Assembly (NCBI GenBank): GCA_963769665.1 | Contig: CAVYMQ010000003.1 | Span: 1,984,001-2,048,000, forward strand | From: JACCTU01 sp963769665 | GTDB taxonomy: Bacteria > Actinomycetota > Thermoleophilia > Gaiellales > Gaiellaceae | Direction of reading: 5' to 3' | DNA: 64,000 nt | In this document: positions 32,260 to 41,631 of the stretch, one piece after another | How positions within the stretch are numbered: position 1 is the stretch's first letter | Layout of the letters: every line of letters starts with the position of its first letter | Notes under the pieces: generated by a model | Told to the model about the DNA's origin: nothing | Databases searched by the model: none | The model's input: the letters and a program-made list of their open reading frames with translations, nothing else | Translations under genes and position numbers: made by a program

Positions 32260-34035
32260 TCACGCGCGCGCCTCCACGCGCTCCGCGAACTCGCGCTCGA
32301 GCAGCCCGTGCTCGTAGATCTCGCGGTAGACCGGGCTCGTCCCCAGAAGCTGCTCGTGCGTGCCTCGCGCCGCGACCCGGCCGTGGTCGAGCACGACGAG
32401 TTCATCGGCGAGCGCGAGCGTCGAAAGCCGGTGCGCGATGATGATCGTCGTCCGGTCAGCCATCGCCTCACGGAGACCCGTGCGGATCCTGGCCTCGGTG
32501 GTCGCGTCGACGCTCGCGGTCGCGTCGTCGAGGATCAGCACTCGCGGCTCGAGGATCAACGCCCGCGCGATTGCGATCCGCTGGCGCTGGCCGCCCGAGA
32601 GCGTGATCCCGCGCTCGCCGATCACCGTGTCGTAGCCCTCCGGGAGCTCGGCGATGAAGTCGTCCGCTTGTGCCAACCGCGCTGCGCGCTCGACCTGCTC
32701 GTCTGTCGCGTCGGGCCGCGCGAACGCGATGTTCTCGCGCACGGTCGCGGAGAAGAGGAAGGGGTCCTGCAGGACGACGCCGACCTCGCGCCGGAGCGAG
32801 GCGACCTTCGCGTCGCGGACGTCGACCCCGTCGATGGTGACGCGTCCATCGGTGATGTCGTAGAAGCGCGGGACGAGCGAGGCCAGCGAGGTCTTGCCCG
32901 AGCCGGTGTGCCCGATCAGGGCGACGGCCTTGCCGGGCTCCAGTTCCAGGTCGATCCCCTCCAGCACCGGACGGCCCTCCGCGTACTCGAACGAGACGTG
33001 CTCGAAGCGCACGCGTCCCGGGCCGGGCGGGAGGTCGACGGCGCCGGGCTTGTCGGTGACGTCCTCGATTTCGTCGAGCACCTCGAAGATGCGTTCGCCC
33101 GACGCGGTCGCGCGCTGTGCCTGGCCGATCCACATCCCGAGCATCCGGAGCGGGAACACGAGCATCAGAACGAGGCCGTTGAAGAAGAAGAAGTCGGTCA
33201 GGCTGAGCTGTTCGTTGACGACCATGTGACCGCCGACGAGGATCACCCCTGCCTGCGCGACGAGCGGCAGGAAGGAGAGGAGCGGGACGTAGATCGCGCG
33301 CTGCATGTTCGCGTCCATGCTGCGCGCGAAGACCCGGTTTGAGCGCGCCGAGAACTTCTCCAGCTCGTTCGCCTCCTGCGCGAATGACTTGACGACGTGG
33401 ACGCCGACGATGTTCTCCTCGGCGACGGTCGTCATGTCGGCCATCTTCTGCTGGACGTCACGCAGGACCGGGTGCGAAACGTGCGAGTACCGATACGCGA
33501 GCAGGATCAGCACTGGCGTGATCGCGCAGGCGACGAGCGCGAGCTTCCAGTTGACGACGAGCATCACCGAGATCACCGCAACCACCGTCAGCACGTGCTG
33601 GAAGAAGAAGATGAGGCCGTAGCCGAGGAAGAAGCGCACGCTCTGAAGGTCGACGGTCGCGCGCGACATCAGCTGGCCGGTCTGGTGGCTGTCGTAGAAG
33701 CGGAACGAGAGTCGGAGCAGCTTCGCGTAGAGCTGGTTCCGCATGTCGAACTCGACGCCGAGCGCCTGGCGACCGGAGATCAGCCTGCGGCCCACCATGA
33801 AGAGGGCGCGGGCGAGCCCGACGGCGAGGATCGCGAAGACGAGCCTCCACAGCGCTTCGCGATCCTCGGACTCGATCACGTGGGCGAGCGCACTACCCGT
33901 CAGGTACGCGGCGGCGATCGCGGCCGCCTGAGTCCCGACGGCGAGGAGGACCGAGACCGCGAGCGACCACTTGTACGGCCGCAAGAAACCGAGTAAGCGG
34001 AAGAAGGTGGTGCGATAGCGCGGTGTCTCGGCCAA
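32260..34035 (-). CDS. ABC exporter half-transporter, degenerate Walker B subunit
   Basis: ABC exporter half of 591 residues: six TM helices (about 17-315) and NBD with Walker A GHTGSGKTS, signature LSGGQRQRIAIARAL, and Walker B VLILDDATASVD, where the catalytic Glu is Asp. Together with the LSLGQ subunit it should form a heterodimer that exports a drug, lipid or peptide. The TTG start is supported by a TACGCT -10 hexamer (34042-34047) exactly six bases upstream and no ribosome-binding site, the leaderless pattern of this genome. Confidence 0.92.
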   Translation of the reverse strand: MAETPRYRTTFFRLLGFLRPYKWSLAVSVLLAVGTQAAAIAAAYLTGSALAHVIESEDREALWRLVFAILAVGLARALFMVGRRLISGRQALGVEFDMRNQLYAKLLRLSFRFYDSHQTGQLMSRATVDLQSVRFFLGYGLIFFFQHVLTVVAVISVMLVVNWKLALVACAITPVLILLAYRYSHVSHPVLRDVQQKMADMTTVAEENIVGVHVVKSFAQEANELEKFSARSNRVFARSMDANMQRAIYVPLLSFLPLVAQAGVILVGGHMVVNEQLSLTDFFFFNGLVLMLVFPLRMLGMWIGQAQRATASGERIFEVLDEIEDVTDKPGAVDLPPGPGRVRFEHVSFEYAEGRPVLEGIDLELEPGKAVALIGHTGSGKTSLASLVPRFYDITDGRVTIDGVDVRDAKVASLRREVGVVLQDPFLFSATVRENIAFARPDATDEQVERAARLAQADDFIAELPEGYDTVIGERGITLSGGQRQRIAIARALILEPRVLILDDATASVDATTEARIRTGLREAMADRTTIIIAHRLSTLALADELVVLDHGRVAARGTHEQLLGTSPVYREIYEHGLLEREFAERVEARA

Positions 34036-34063
34036 GCCTTGAGCGTAGCCACCGGCTCGGGAC

Positions 34064-34669
34064 TCAGAGCGTGGCGAGCTCCTGGTGGATCGCCGCGACC
34101 GCCCGCTCGACGAGCGCGCGGTTCGCGGCTGAGTTCAGCCAGAGCGAGACGCCGGACGGATGCGGCAGCGGGATCGCAACGGCGCCGTCCGCGAGCTCGA
34201 ACCGCTCGCCGACGGTGCCGGCGAGCGGCCGTTTGCCGAGCAGGCGCCCGATCGCGAGCGTTCCCACCGGGACGATCAGCCTCGGACGAAGCAACCGGAG
34301 CTCCCAGTCGCGCCAGAACTGGCACAGGTCCTGTTCCTCCGGGGTCGGGACGCGGTCGCCCTTCCCGGTCGAGCTTCGGCCGGGGTAGCAACGCGTGACC
34401 GAACTGCAATAGAACGTGGAGTAGAAGGTGTCCTCGTCCATGTCCAGCCAGCCGCGGAGCGTCTGTCCGGCGCGACCGCGCCACGGGCGCCGTTCCATGC
34501 CCTCGTTCGGTCCCGGAGCCTGGCCGTACATGTACGCGGGCTGCCCGAGCTGCGGGTTCAGGACGGGGAGCGACTCGAGGGGATACCCGGCCTCGACGCA
34601 GGCGCGGCAAACCGCCAGGTCGCGCTGCAGCGACGCGGGCGAGCGATACGACGAGCGGCGACGCGTCAA
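34064..34669 (-). CDS. Uracil-DNA glycosylase, family 4/5 type with Fe-S cysteines
   Basis: DNA repair enzyme of 201 residues removing uracil. Motif 1 is GQAPGPNEGMERRPWRGRAG (the family 4/5 G-x-A-P-G-x-x-E form), motif 2 is PHPSGVS. Cysteines C21 and C24 (CRAC), C94 (TRCYPG) and C116 (EEQDLC) match the 4Fe-4S ligand spacing of family 4/5 enzymes. The start is TTG; it is divergent from the formimidoyltransferase gene, sharing a 20-bp start-to-start region. Confidence 0.85.
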   Translation of the reverse strand: MTRRRSSYRSPASLQRDLAVCRACVEAGYPLESLPVLNPQLGQPAYMYGQAPGPNEGMERRPWRGRAGQTLRGWLDMDEDTFYSTFYCSSVTRCYPGRSSTGKGDRVPTPEEQDLCQFWRDWELRLLRPRLIVPVGTLAIGRLLGKRPLAGTVGERFELADGAVAIPLPHPSGVSLWLNSAANRALVERAVAAIHQELATL

Positions 34670-34677
34670 TCTGCTCG

Positions 34678-34689
34678 TAGAGTAGGCGG
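34678..34689 (+). promoter_or_regulatory. Leaderless promoter -10 for glutamate formimidoyltransferase
   Basis: TAGAGT (34678-34683) ends six bases before the GTG at 34690; no ribosome-binding site is present. Confidence 0.6.
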
Positions 34690-35568
34690 GTGGCGCTGCC
34701 GCTCGAATCGGTGCCGAACTTCTCGGAGGGCCGCGACCGCGCGACGATCGACGCCATCGGCGCGGCGCTCGGCTCGCACGCGAACCTGCTCGACGTTCAC
34801 GCCGACGAGGACCACAACCGCTCGGTGTTCACGCTCGTCGGCGAGGAGAAGCAGCTCGAGGACGCACTCGTCGCCGGCGTCGCCACGGCGAAGGAGCGGA
34901 TCGACCTGCGCCGGCACGACGGCGCGCATCCCCGGATCGGTGCGGCCGACGTCGTGCCGGTCGTCCCGATCGACCTGGTCGATCTGCCGCGCGCACGACG
35001 TGTCGCGCGCCTCGTGGGGAAGCGGATCGCCGCGGAGCTCGGGTTGCCGGTCTTCTTCTACGGCGAGCTGGGCGGCGGCAACGGCCCGTCGTTCTTCCGG
35101 CGCGGTGGGCCGGAGGAGCTGCAGCGGCGCGTCGACGCGGGCGAGGTGAAGCCTGACTACGGGCCGCCGTTTCTCGACGACGCCGCCGGCGGCGTGCTGG
35201 TCGGCGCGCGCCGCGCGCTGATCGCGTTCAACGTGAACCTGCGCGGCGACGTCGCGGCGGCGCGAGAGATCGCAGCGCTCGTGCGCGAGCGCGATGGTGG
35301 CTTCCCCGGCGTGCGTGCGCTCGGGCTCGACCTTCCGCGCGCGGGCTTCGTCCAGGTGAGCATGAACGTCGAGGACTGGGAGGCGGCGGCGCTGCACGAG
35401 ATCGTCGCGCGCGTTGAGGCCGAGGCCGCCGCGCGCGGACTCGAGGTGCTCGGCTCGGAGCTGGTCGGCCTGATGCCCGCCGGCGCGGCGGCGACGGCTG
35501 CGGGCGCAGCGCTCAGGATCGAGGGCTTCGACGCCTCGAGGGTCCTCGAGCTTCGACTACTCGGGTAG
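34690..35568 (+). CDS. ftcD: Glutamate formimidoyltransferase (FtcD N-terminal type)
   Basis: Enzyme of 292 residues moving the formimino group from formiminoglutamate to tetrahydrofolate, the last step of one branch of histidine breakdown. Signatures: ESVPNFSEGRD at the N-terminus, NRSVFTLVGE, GAHPRIGAADVVPVVPI, LPVFFYGELG and FNVNLRGD, all FtcD formiminotransferase domains N and C. The cyclodeaminase domain found in bifunctional FtcD is absent, as in many bacteria, and no separate fchA is in the window. GTG start in a leaderless context. It overlaps the convergent FAD gene by 12 bases. Confidence 0.93.
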   Translation: MALPLESVPNFSEGRDRATIDAIGAALGSHANLLDVHADEDHNRSVFTLVGEEKQLEDALVAGVATAKERIDLRRHDGAHPRIGAADVVPVVPIDLVDLPRARRVARLVGKRIAAELGLPVFFYGELGGGNGPSFFRRGGPEELQRRVDAGEVKPDYGPPFLDDAAGGVLVGARRALIAFNVNLRGDVAAAREIAALVRERDGGFPGVRALGLDLPRAGFVQVSMNVEDWEAAALHEIVARVEAEAAARGLEVLGSELVGLMPAGAAATAAGAALRIEGFDASRVLELRLLG

Positions 35569-37080
35569 CGACTCTCGCGGGAGGTCGGCGGTCGCCGGCC
35601 CTTGCACGAGCGTGCCGTCCGCAGCGAAGCGGGAGCCGTGGCACGGGCACTCCCACGCGCGGTCGGCGGGATTCCACCCGACGATGCAGCCCAGGTGCGT
35701 GCAGCGCGCCGAGAGCACGTGCAGCTCGCCGTCGTCGTCGCGGTAGGCGGCGACCTGCTTCGGCCCGACCCGCGCGATCGTTCCCTCGCCGGGCGCGAGG
35801 CGGTCGACGTCTTCTCGCCCGTCGCGCGGGCGCAAACGGTCGCCGAAGAAGCGCAGCCCGACGCCGGCGTTCTCCTTCGCGAACTGTGCCACCGAATGCC
35901 GAGCATCGAGCCGCGTCGAGTTGTAGAGCTCGGCCCACTCGTTCTCGCGTCCGAGGATCGCGTCAGAGATGATCTGGGCGGCGAGGGTGCCTTTCGTGAG
36001 GCCCCACTTCGCGAAGCCCGTCGCGACGTAGATGTTGTCCACGCCGCGTCGTAGGCGTCCGATGTAGGGGAGCTTGTCGACCGGGATGTAGTCGTGCGTC
36101 GACCAGCGGTATTCAGCGCCGTCGAGGTCAAAGCGTTCGCGCATGAACGCTTCGAGCCTGGCGTACCGAGCGTTCGTGTCGGGGTCGTCGCCGGGCTTGT
36201 GCCCCTCGCCGCCGACGATCAGCATGCGCCCGCCGTCTTCGGAAGGGGTCGAGCGGATCGAGCGAGTGGGCTGGTCGACGCTGATGTACATCCCACGCGG
36301 CGCCCGTTCATCGCCGATCGGCGCCGCGATGACGTACGACTTCATCGGATGGGCTCGCATGAAGTAGAGCCCGCGGTCGAGGAACGGCATCTGCGTCGCG
36401 ACGACGACCTGCGCCGCTCGGACGGTCCCCGAGGTCGTCTTGATCTCGCACCGACTTCCGTTGCGGACGTCGGTGGCGCGAGTCAGCTCCAGCACGTGGC
36501 TGCCGTCGCCGTCGACGATGGTCGCGAGTGCGGCGAGGTACTTCCAGGGGTGGAACTGCGCCTGGCCGCCGACGCGCACCGTGGCTCGTACCGGGTAGGG
36601 AAGATCGGTCTCGGACGTGAGCTCCGCGTCGATGCCGGCGTGTCGCGCAGCCTCCGCCTCTAGCTCGAGGTCGCGCACCTTGGCGTCGCGCTCCGTGTAG
36701 ACGTAGTTGCTCGCCCGCTCGAGATCGCAGTCGATCGAGTTGTCGCGAACGATCGCCTCGATGAGCTCGATCGCCTCCTGGTTCGAGCGCGCGTACGCGT
36801 GAGCGGCTTCCTCGCCGAACGACTCGATCAGGCCGTGGTAGACGAGGCTGTGGCCGACCGTGAGCTTCGCGGTCGTGTAGCCGGTCGCGCCGTAGCCGAC
36901 CCCGTTCGATTCGATCAGGGCGACGGTCTTCCCCGCCTGCTTGAGGAGGTGCGCGGTCGTCACGCCCGTGATCCCCGCGCCGATCACGGCGACGTCGACG
37001 TCGAGGGCCGAGGAGAGGCTGGGGAACCGCGTCTCGGCCGGCTCGAGCCAGAGCGAGCGGTTCAGCTTCCGCGCGTGCAT
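35557..37080 (-). CDS. FAD-dependent oxidoreductase with C-terminal Rieske domain
   Basis: Protein of 507 residues. N-terminal DAO-type FAD domain with VDVAVIGAGITGVTTAHLL (dinucleotide fold), YTRAHLL-region substrate domain and the second FAD motif IGRLRRGVDNIYVATGFAKWG; C-terminal Rieske domain (about 430-507) with CTHLGCIVGWNP and CPCHGSRF. Known relatives oxidise amino acids or glycine betaine-like compounds; the exact substrate is not known. Its place between ftcD and hutH on the opposite strand suggests a side step in histidine or amino-acid catabolism, or simple insertion. ATG at 37080; the long frame upstream is a hutH shadow. Confidence 0.88.
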   Translation of the reverse strand: MHARKLNRSLWLEPAETRFPSLSSALDVDVAVIGAGITGVTTAHLLKQAGKTVALIESNGVGYGATGYTTAKLTVGHSLVYHGLIESFGEEAAHAYARSNQEAIELIEAIVRDNSIDCDLERASNYVYTERDAKVRDLELEAEAARHAGIDAELTSETDLPYPVRATVRVGGQAQFHPWKYLAALATIVDGDGSHVLELTRATDVRNGSRCEIKTTSGTVRAAQVVVATQMPFLDRGLYFMRAHPMKSYVIAAPIGDERAPRGMYISVDQPTRSIRSTPSEDGGRMLIVGGEGHKPGDDPDTNARYARLEAFMRERFDLDGAEYRWSTHDYIPVDKLPYIGRLRRGVDNIYVATGFAKWGLTKGTLAAQIISDAILGRENEWAELYNSTRLDARHSVAQFAKENAGVGLRFFGDRLRPRDGREDVDRLAPGEGTIARVGPKQVAAYRDDDGELHVLSARCTHLGCIVGWNPADRAWECPCHGSRFAADGTLVQGPATADLPRESLPE

Positions 37081-37110
37081 GGGGCGGACCTTGCCCCCTC
37101 CGCCGAGGTC

Positions 37111-37122
37111 TACACTCGCGCC
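37111..37122 (+). promoter_or_regulatory. Leaderless promoter -10 for hutHUI
   Basis: TACACT (37111-37116), then six bases, then the hutH GTG at 37123; no ribosome-binding site. The alaS -10 uses the same hexamer with the same spacing. Confidence 0.65.
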
Positions 37123-38661
37123 GTGATCCAGAGTCGCGCGCTGAGCGGCGAAGACCTCACGATCGACCACGTCTGGGACGTCGCCGTAGACGGTGCGCCC
37201 GTCTCGCTCGCCGACTCGGCGCGAGACCGGATGCGTGCGTCCCGCGAGCTGGTCGAGCGCGCTGCGCACGGAACGAGTGAGCACACCTACGGGATCAACA
37301 CGGGGTTCGGCCGGTTCGTCTCGGCGTCGATTCCCGAGGAGCTGACCGAGGAGCTGCAGCTGCGGCTGCTGCGGAGCCACGCGTGCGGCGTGGGCGAGCC
37401 GTACGCCCCGGAGGTCGTGCGCGCGGCGATGCTGCTGCGCGCGAACGCGCTTGCGAAGGGCTACTCCGGCGCGCGGATCGAGACGGTCGAGCTCTTGATC
37501 GAGTGCATCAACCGCGGCCTGTTGCCGAACGTGCCGAGTCGAGGCTCGGTCGGCGCGAGCGGCGACCTCGCACCGCTCGCGCATCTCGCCCTGCCGCTCG
37601 TCGGCGAGGGACAGGCGTGGCACGAGGGCGAGCTCTTGCCCGGCGCGGTCGCGCTCGAGCGAGTCGGTCTCGAACCGGTGCGGCTGCAGGCAAAGGAGGG
37701 GCTCTCGCTGATCAATGGGACGCAGTTCATGGCCGCGGTCGGCGCGCTCGGGCTCGTTCGCGCCCGGCGGCTCGCCAAGGCGGCCGATCTCGCGTGCGCG
37801 ATGTCGCTCGAAGCCCTGCAGGGATCGCGCGCGAGCTTCATCCCCGAGATCCAGGCGCTGCGGCCGCTGCGCGGCCAGGCCGCGTCGGCGGCGAACGTGT
37901 TGCGGCTGATCGAAGACTCGGCGATCAACGAGTCCCACCGCTGGTGCGACAAGGTGCAGGACGCGTACTCGCTTCGCTGCGCGCCGCAGGTGCACGGCGC
38001 GTGCCGAGATCTGTTCGACCACGTCGGGTACACGGTCGGCGTCGAGGTGAATGCGGCCACCGACAACCCGCTCGTGCTCGTCGAGCGCGAGGAGCTGGTC
38101 TCGAACGGCAACTTCCACGGGCAGCCCGTCGCGTTTGCGCTCGACATCCTCGCGCTCGGGGTCTCCGAGCTCGCGAGCATCTCGGAGCGGCGGATCGAGC
38201 GCCTCGTCAACCCGAGCCTCTCCGACGGGCTGCCGCCGTTTCTCACCGCCGACGGCGGCCTCAACTCCGGCTTCATGATTCCGCAGTACGTCGCGGCCGC
38301 CCTCGTGAGCGAGAACAAGGTGCTTTCACATCCGGCGAGCGTCGACTCGATCCCGACGAGCGCGGGCCAGGAGGATCACGTCTCGATGGGGAACGCTGCA
38401 GCGCTCAAGGGCTGGCAGGTGCTCGCGAACGGCGAGCGTGCGCTCGCGATCGAGCTGCTCGCCGGCGCGCAGGGGGTCGAGTTCCTCGCGCCGCTCGAGC
38501 CGGGTGTCGGCGTGCGAGCGACGCGCGCGTTCGTGCGGACGCTGTCGCCGCGGCTCGGCGATGACCGGTCGCTCAGCGGCGACATCGAGGCGGTGGCAGC
38601 GGCGATCCGCAACGGTTCGTTGATCGCGGCCGTCGAGTCCGAGGTGGGGGAGCTCCTGTAG
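37123..38661 (+). CDS. hutH: Histidine ammonia-lyase
   Basis: Enzyme of 512 residues converting histidine to urocanate and ammonia. The MIO prosthetic-group tripeptide is in SRGSVGASGDLAPLAH (Ala-Ser-Gly), with YGINTGFGRF, NGTQFMAA and SNGNFHGQPVAFALD as further family motifs. GTG at 37123 is chosen because the family's N-terminus begins there and the leaderless -10 lies six bases upstream; the open frame extends back into the FAD gene. It shares its last base with the hutU start. Confidence 0.97.
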   Translation: MIQSRALSGEDLTIDHVWDVAVDGAPVSLADSARDRMRASRELVERAAHGTSEHTYGINTGFGRFVSASIPEELTEELQLRLLRSHACGVGEPYAPEVVRAAMLLRANALAKGYSGARIETVELLIECINRGLLPNVPSRGSVGASGDLAPLAHLALPLVGEGQAWHEGELLPGAVALERVGLEPVRLQAKEGLSLINGTQFMAAVGALGLVRARRLAKAADLACAMSLEALQGSRASFIPEIQALRPLRGQAASAANVLRLIEDSAINESHRWCDKVQDAYSLRCAPQVHGACRDLFDHVGYTVGVEVNAATDNPLVLVEREELVSNGNFHGQPVAFALDILALGVSELASISERRIERLVNPSLSDGLPPFLTADGGLNSGFMIPQYVAAALVSENKVLSHPASVDSIPTSAGQEDHVSMGNAAALKGWQVLANGERALAIELLAGAQGVEFLAPLEPGVGVRATRAFVRTLSPRLGDDRSLSGDIEAVAAAIRNGSLIAAVESEVGELL

Positions 38662-40373
38662 TGGCGGTCGTGCGTCCGGTCGACGAAGCGGTCGAGGCTC
38701 TCTGCGGCGATCTCCGGTCGATCCGCGCGCCGCGCGGAAACGAGCTGAACGCGCGCTCGTGGTCGACCGAGGCGCCGCTCCGAATGCTCCTGAACAACCT
38801 CGATGCGGAGGTGGCCGAGCGTCCCGAGGAGCTCGTGGTCTACGGCGGTTCCGGAAAGGCGGCGCGCTCCCACGAGGCGCTGAAGGCGATCGTGGCGACA
38901 CTGCTTCGTCTCGGCGACGACGAGACGCTGCTCATGCAGAGCGGCAAGCCGGTGGGCGTCTTCCGCACGCATCCCGGAGCACCGCGCGTGCTGATCGCCA
39001 ACTCGCTGCTCGTGCCGCGCTGGGCGACCTGGGACGAGTTCCGCAGGCTCGAGGCGCTCGGGTTGACGATGTTCGGCCAGATGACTGCGGGGTCGTGGAT
39101 CTACATCGGGACGCAGGGGATCCTGCAGGGGACGTACCAGACCTTCGCGGCGGCGGGCGAGACGCACTACGGGTCGCCGGACCTCGCCGGGCGCACGATC
39201 CTCACCGCCGGGCTCGGCGGGATGGGCGGGGCGCAGCCGCTCGCCGCGACGATGGCCGGCGCGGCGATCCTGTGCATCGAGGTCGATCCGAAACGGATCG
39301 AGCGCCGTCTGCAGACCCGCTACCTCGACGAGGCAGCCGACTCGCTCGACGACGCGCTCGCACGCGTGCGCGCAGCTGCGACTGAACGACGCGCGCTGTC
39401 GGTCGGGCTGCTCGGGAACGCTGCGGAGGTCGTGCCGGAGCTCGTGCGCCGCGGGGAGCACTTCGACCTCGTCACCGACCAGACCGCTGCGCACGATCCG
39501 TTGACGGGCTACGTGCCCGTCGGGCTCGACGTGCACGAGGCGGCCGCGTTGCGGAGGTCCGATCCGGACGAGTACCTCAGGCGCGCACGTGTGTCGATTG
39601 TGCAACACGTGCGCGCGCTGCTCGAATTCGCGCAAAACGGCAGCTACGTTTTTGACTATGGCAACAACCTGCGCGGGGAGGCCAATGACGCCGGCGTAAC
39701 GGAGGCCTTCTCATACCCGGGCTTCGTCCCGGCCTATATCCGTCCGCTCTTCTGCCGCGGCGTGGGACCGTTCCGATGGGCGGCGCTCTCTGGCGATCCG
39801 GCCGACATCGCGGCGATCGACGACGCGCTGCGCGAGCTCTTTCCCGACGATGTGCTCCTCCAGCGGTGGCTCGAGCTGGCACCTGAGCGGGTGGCGTTCC
39901 AGGGGCTACCCGCACGCATCTGCTGGCTCGGTCTCGGCGACCGCGCCAAGGCGGGGCTCGCGATCAACGAGCTCGTGCGCAGCGGGCGCGTGTCGGCACC
40001 CGTCGCGATTGGACGTGACCACCTCGACTCCGGCTCGGTAGCGTCTCCGTACCGAGAGACCGAAGCGATGCGAGACGGCTCCGACGCGATCGCGGACTGG
40101 CCGATCCTGAACGCGCTGCTGAACGTCGCTGCGGGCGCGACCTGGGTGAGCGTCCACCACGGCGGCGGAGTCGGGATCGGTAACTCGATCCACGCGGGCA
40201 TGGTCGTCGTCGCCGACGGGACCGATGACGCAGCCGAGCGGCTCGAGCGCGTGCTGACCGCCGACCCCGGCACGGGCGTGATGCGGCATCTCGACGCCGG
40301 CTATCCCGAGGCCGCAGCGGCCGCGGCGGAGCACGGCTTCGAGGCGCCGATGGGCGGCGCCGGAACCGCGTGA
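38661..40373 (+). CDS. hutU: Urocanate hydratase
   Basis: Urocanase of 570 residues using NAD as electrophile to make imidazolonepropionate. Typical blocks: AEVAERPEELVVYGGSGKAARS, THPGAPRVLIANS, AGSWIYIGTQGILQGTYQTF, ILTAGLGGMGGAQPLAATMAG and GIGNSIHAGMVVVADG; the Rossmann NAD loop is GLGGMGGAQ. GTG start overlapping the hutH stop; last bases overlap the hutI GTG. Second gene of the hut operon. Confidence 0.97.
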   Translation: MAVVRPVDEAVEALCGDLRSIRAPRGNELNARSWSTEAPLRMLLNNLDAEVAERPEELVVYGGSGKAARSHEALKAIVATLLRLGDDETLLMQSGKPVGVFRTHPGAPRVLIANSLLVPRWATWDEFRRLEALGLTMFGQMTAGSWIYIGTQGILQGTYQTFAAAGETHYGSPDLAGRTILTAGLGGMGGAQPLAATMAGAAILCIEVDPKRIERRLQTRYLDEAADSLDDALARVRAAATERRALSVGLLGNAAEVVPELVRRGEHFDLVTDQTAAHDPLTGYVPVGLDVHEAAALRRSDPDEYLRRARVSIVQHVRALLEFAQNGSYVFDYGNNLRGEANDAGVTEAFSYPGFVPAYIRPLFCRGVGPFRWAALSGDPADIAAIDDALRELFPDDVLLQRWLELAPERVAFQGLPARICWLGLGDRAKAGLAINELVRSGRVSAPVAIGRDHLDSGSVASPYRETEAMRDGSDAIADWPILNALLNVAAGATWVSVHHGGGVGIGNSIHAGMVVVADGTDDAAERLERVLTADPGTGVMRHLDAGYPEAAAAAAEHGFEAPMGGAGTA

Positions 40374-41620
40374 GCACACCCGGCGCGACGCGCCTGCTGA
40401 TCCGCGACCTCGAGCAGCTCGTCACGCCGGCAGGTCGTGAGGCGCCGCTGCGTGGACGCGCGCTCGGGGACGTCGACTGGCTCGACGACGCGTACGTGCT
40501 CTGCGAGGACGGCGTGATCGCGTCGGTCGGTCGAATGCGGGACCTGCCCGCGCTGGACGGCGACGTCGTCGAGCTCGACGGAAGCGGGCACTGCGCGATC
40601 CCCGGCCTCGTGGACTGCCACACGCACCCGTGCTTCGGCGGCGACCGCGTCGAGGAGTTCTCGCTGCGCGCCGCCGGTGCGAGCTACGAGGAGCTGCATG
40701 CGGAAGGCGGCGGCATCCTCTCGACCGTGCGCGCGACCCGTGCGGCGTCCGAAGACGAGCTCGAGCGGGCGGTCCGCCGACACGCCGCGTGGATGCTGCG
40801 GGCCGGAACGACGACCTTCGAGGGAAAGTCGGGCTACGGCCTCGACCGGGACACCGAGCTCGCGTCCCTCCGCGCCGTCAAAGCGGCGGGCGGCGTCCCG
40901 ACCTGGCTCGGGGCGCACGCCGTTCCGCCCGAGTTCGACCATGCCGATGCGTACCTCGACTTCGCGCTCGCCGAGGTCCTGCCCGACGCTGCGGGAGTCG
41001 CAGAGGCGGCTGATGTCTTCCTCGAGCGCGGTGCGTTCGACGCGGGGCAGGCACGCCGCTTTCTCGAGGCCTGTCGAGACGCCGGGCTCGCACTGCGCCT
41101 CCACGGCGACCAGTTCAGCGAGTCCGGAGCCGTTCCGCTCGCGATCGAGCTCGGGGCACGCTCCGTCGACCATCTCGAGGCGACCGGAACGGAGGGCGCG
41201 AACGCACTCGCGAGCTCCGAGGTCGTCGGCGTGCTGCTCCCCGTGAGCGCGCTCTTCCTCGGCAGGCCGATGCCGCCCGGCCGCGCGCTCGTGGACGCCG
41301 GCGCCGCCGTTGCCCTCGCGACCGATTTCAACCCGGGAAGCGCGTTCTGCGAGAGCCTCCCGCTCGTCTGCTCGCTCGCGTGCACGCAGCTTCGCCTCTC
41401 GCCGGCCGAGGCGCTTGCTGCTTGCACGGTGAACGCGGCGCACGTCCTCGGGCGAGCGGACAGCCTGGGGCGCCTCGCCCCGGGCTTCGCCGCAGACGTC
41501 GTGCTGCTCGACGCGCCCGACTGGCGCTACCTCGCGTACCACCTCGGCGGCGACGTGGTCGGCGCCGTCGTCCGCGGCGGCGACCTTGCGTGGAGCCGCA
41601 ACCGGCGCGGCGCGAGCTAG
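40370..41620 (+). CDS. hutI: Imidazolonepropionase
   Basis: Amidohydrolase of 416 residues opening imidazolonepropionate to formiminoglutamate. Metal ligands: HTH in LVDCHTHPCFGGDR, GAHAVPPEF and LRLHGDQFSESGAVPLA, and the Asp in ALATDFNPGSAF. Third gene of hutHUI; GTG start overlaps the hutU stop. Its product is the FtcD substrate, so the full path histidine to glutamate plus formimino-THF is encoded in this region. Confidence 0.97.
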   Translation: MSTPGATRLLIRDLEQLVTPAGREAPLRGRALGDVDWLDDAYVLCEDGVIASVGRMRDLPALDGDVVELDGSGHCAIPGLVDCHTHPCFGGDRVEEFSLRAAGASYEELHAEGGGILSTVRATRAASEDELERAVRRHAAWMLRAGTTTFEGKSGYGLDRDTELASLRAVKAAGGVPTWLGAHAVPPEFDHADAYLDFALAEVLPDAAGVAEAADVFLERGAFDAGQARRFLEACRDAGLALRLHGDQFSESGAVPLAIELGARSVDHLEATGTEGANALASSEVVGVLLPVSALFLGRPMPPGRALVDAGAAVALATDFNPGSAFCESLPLVCSLACTQLRLSPAEALAACTVNAAHVLGRADSLGRLAPGFAADVVLLDAPDWRYLAYHLGGDVVGAVVRGGDLAWSRNRRGAS

Positions 41621-41631
41621 GCTAGAGCGAC

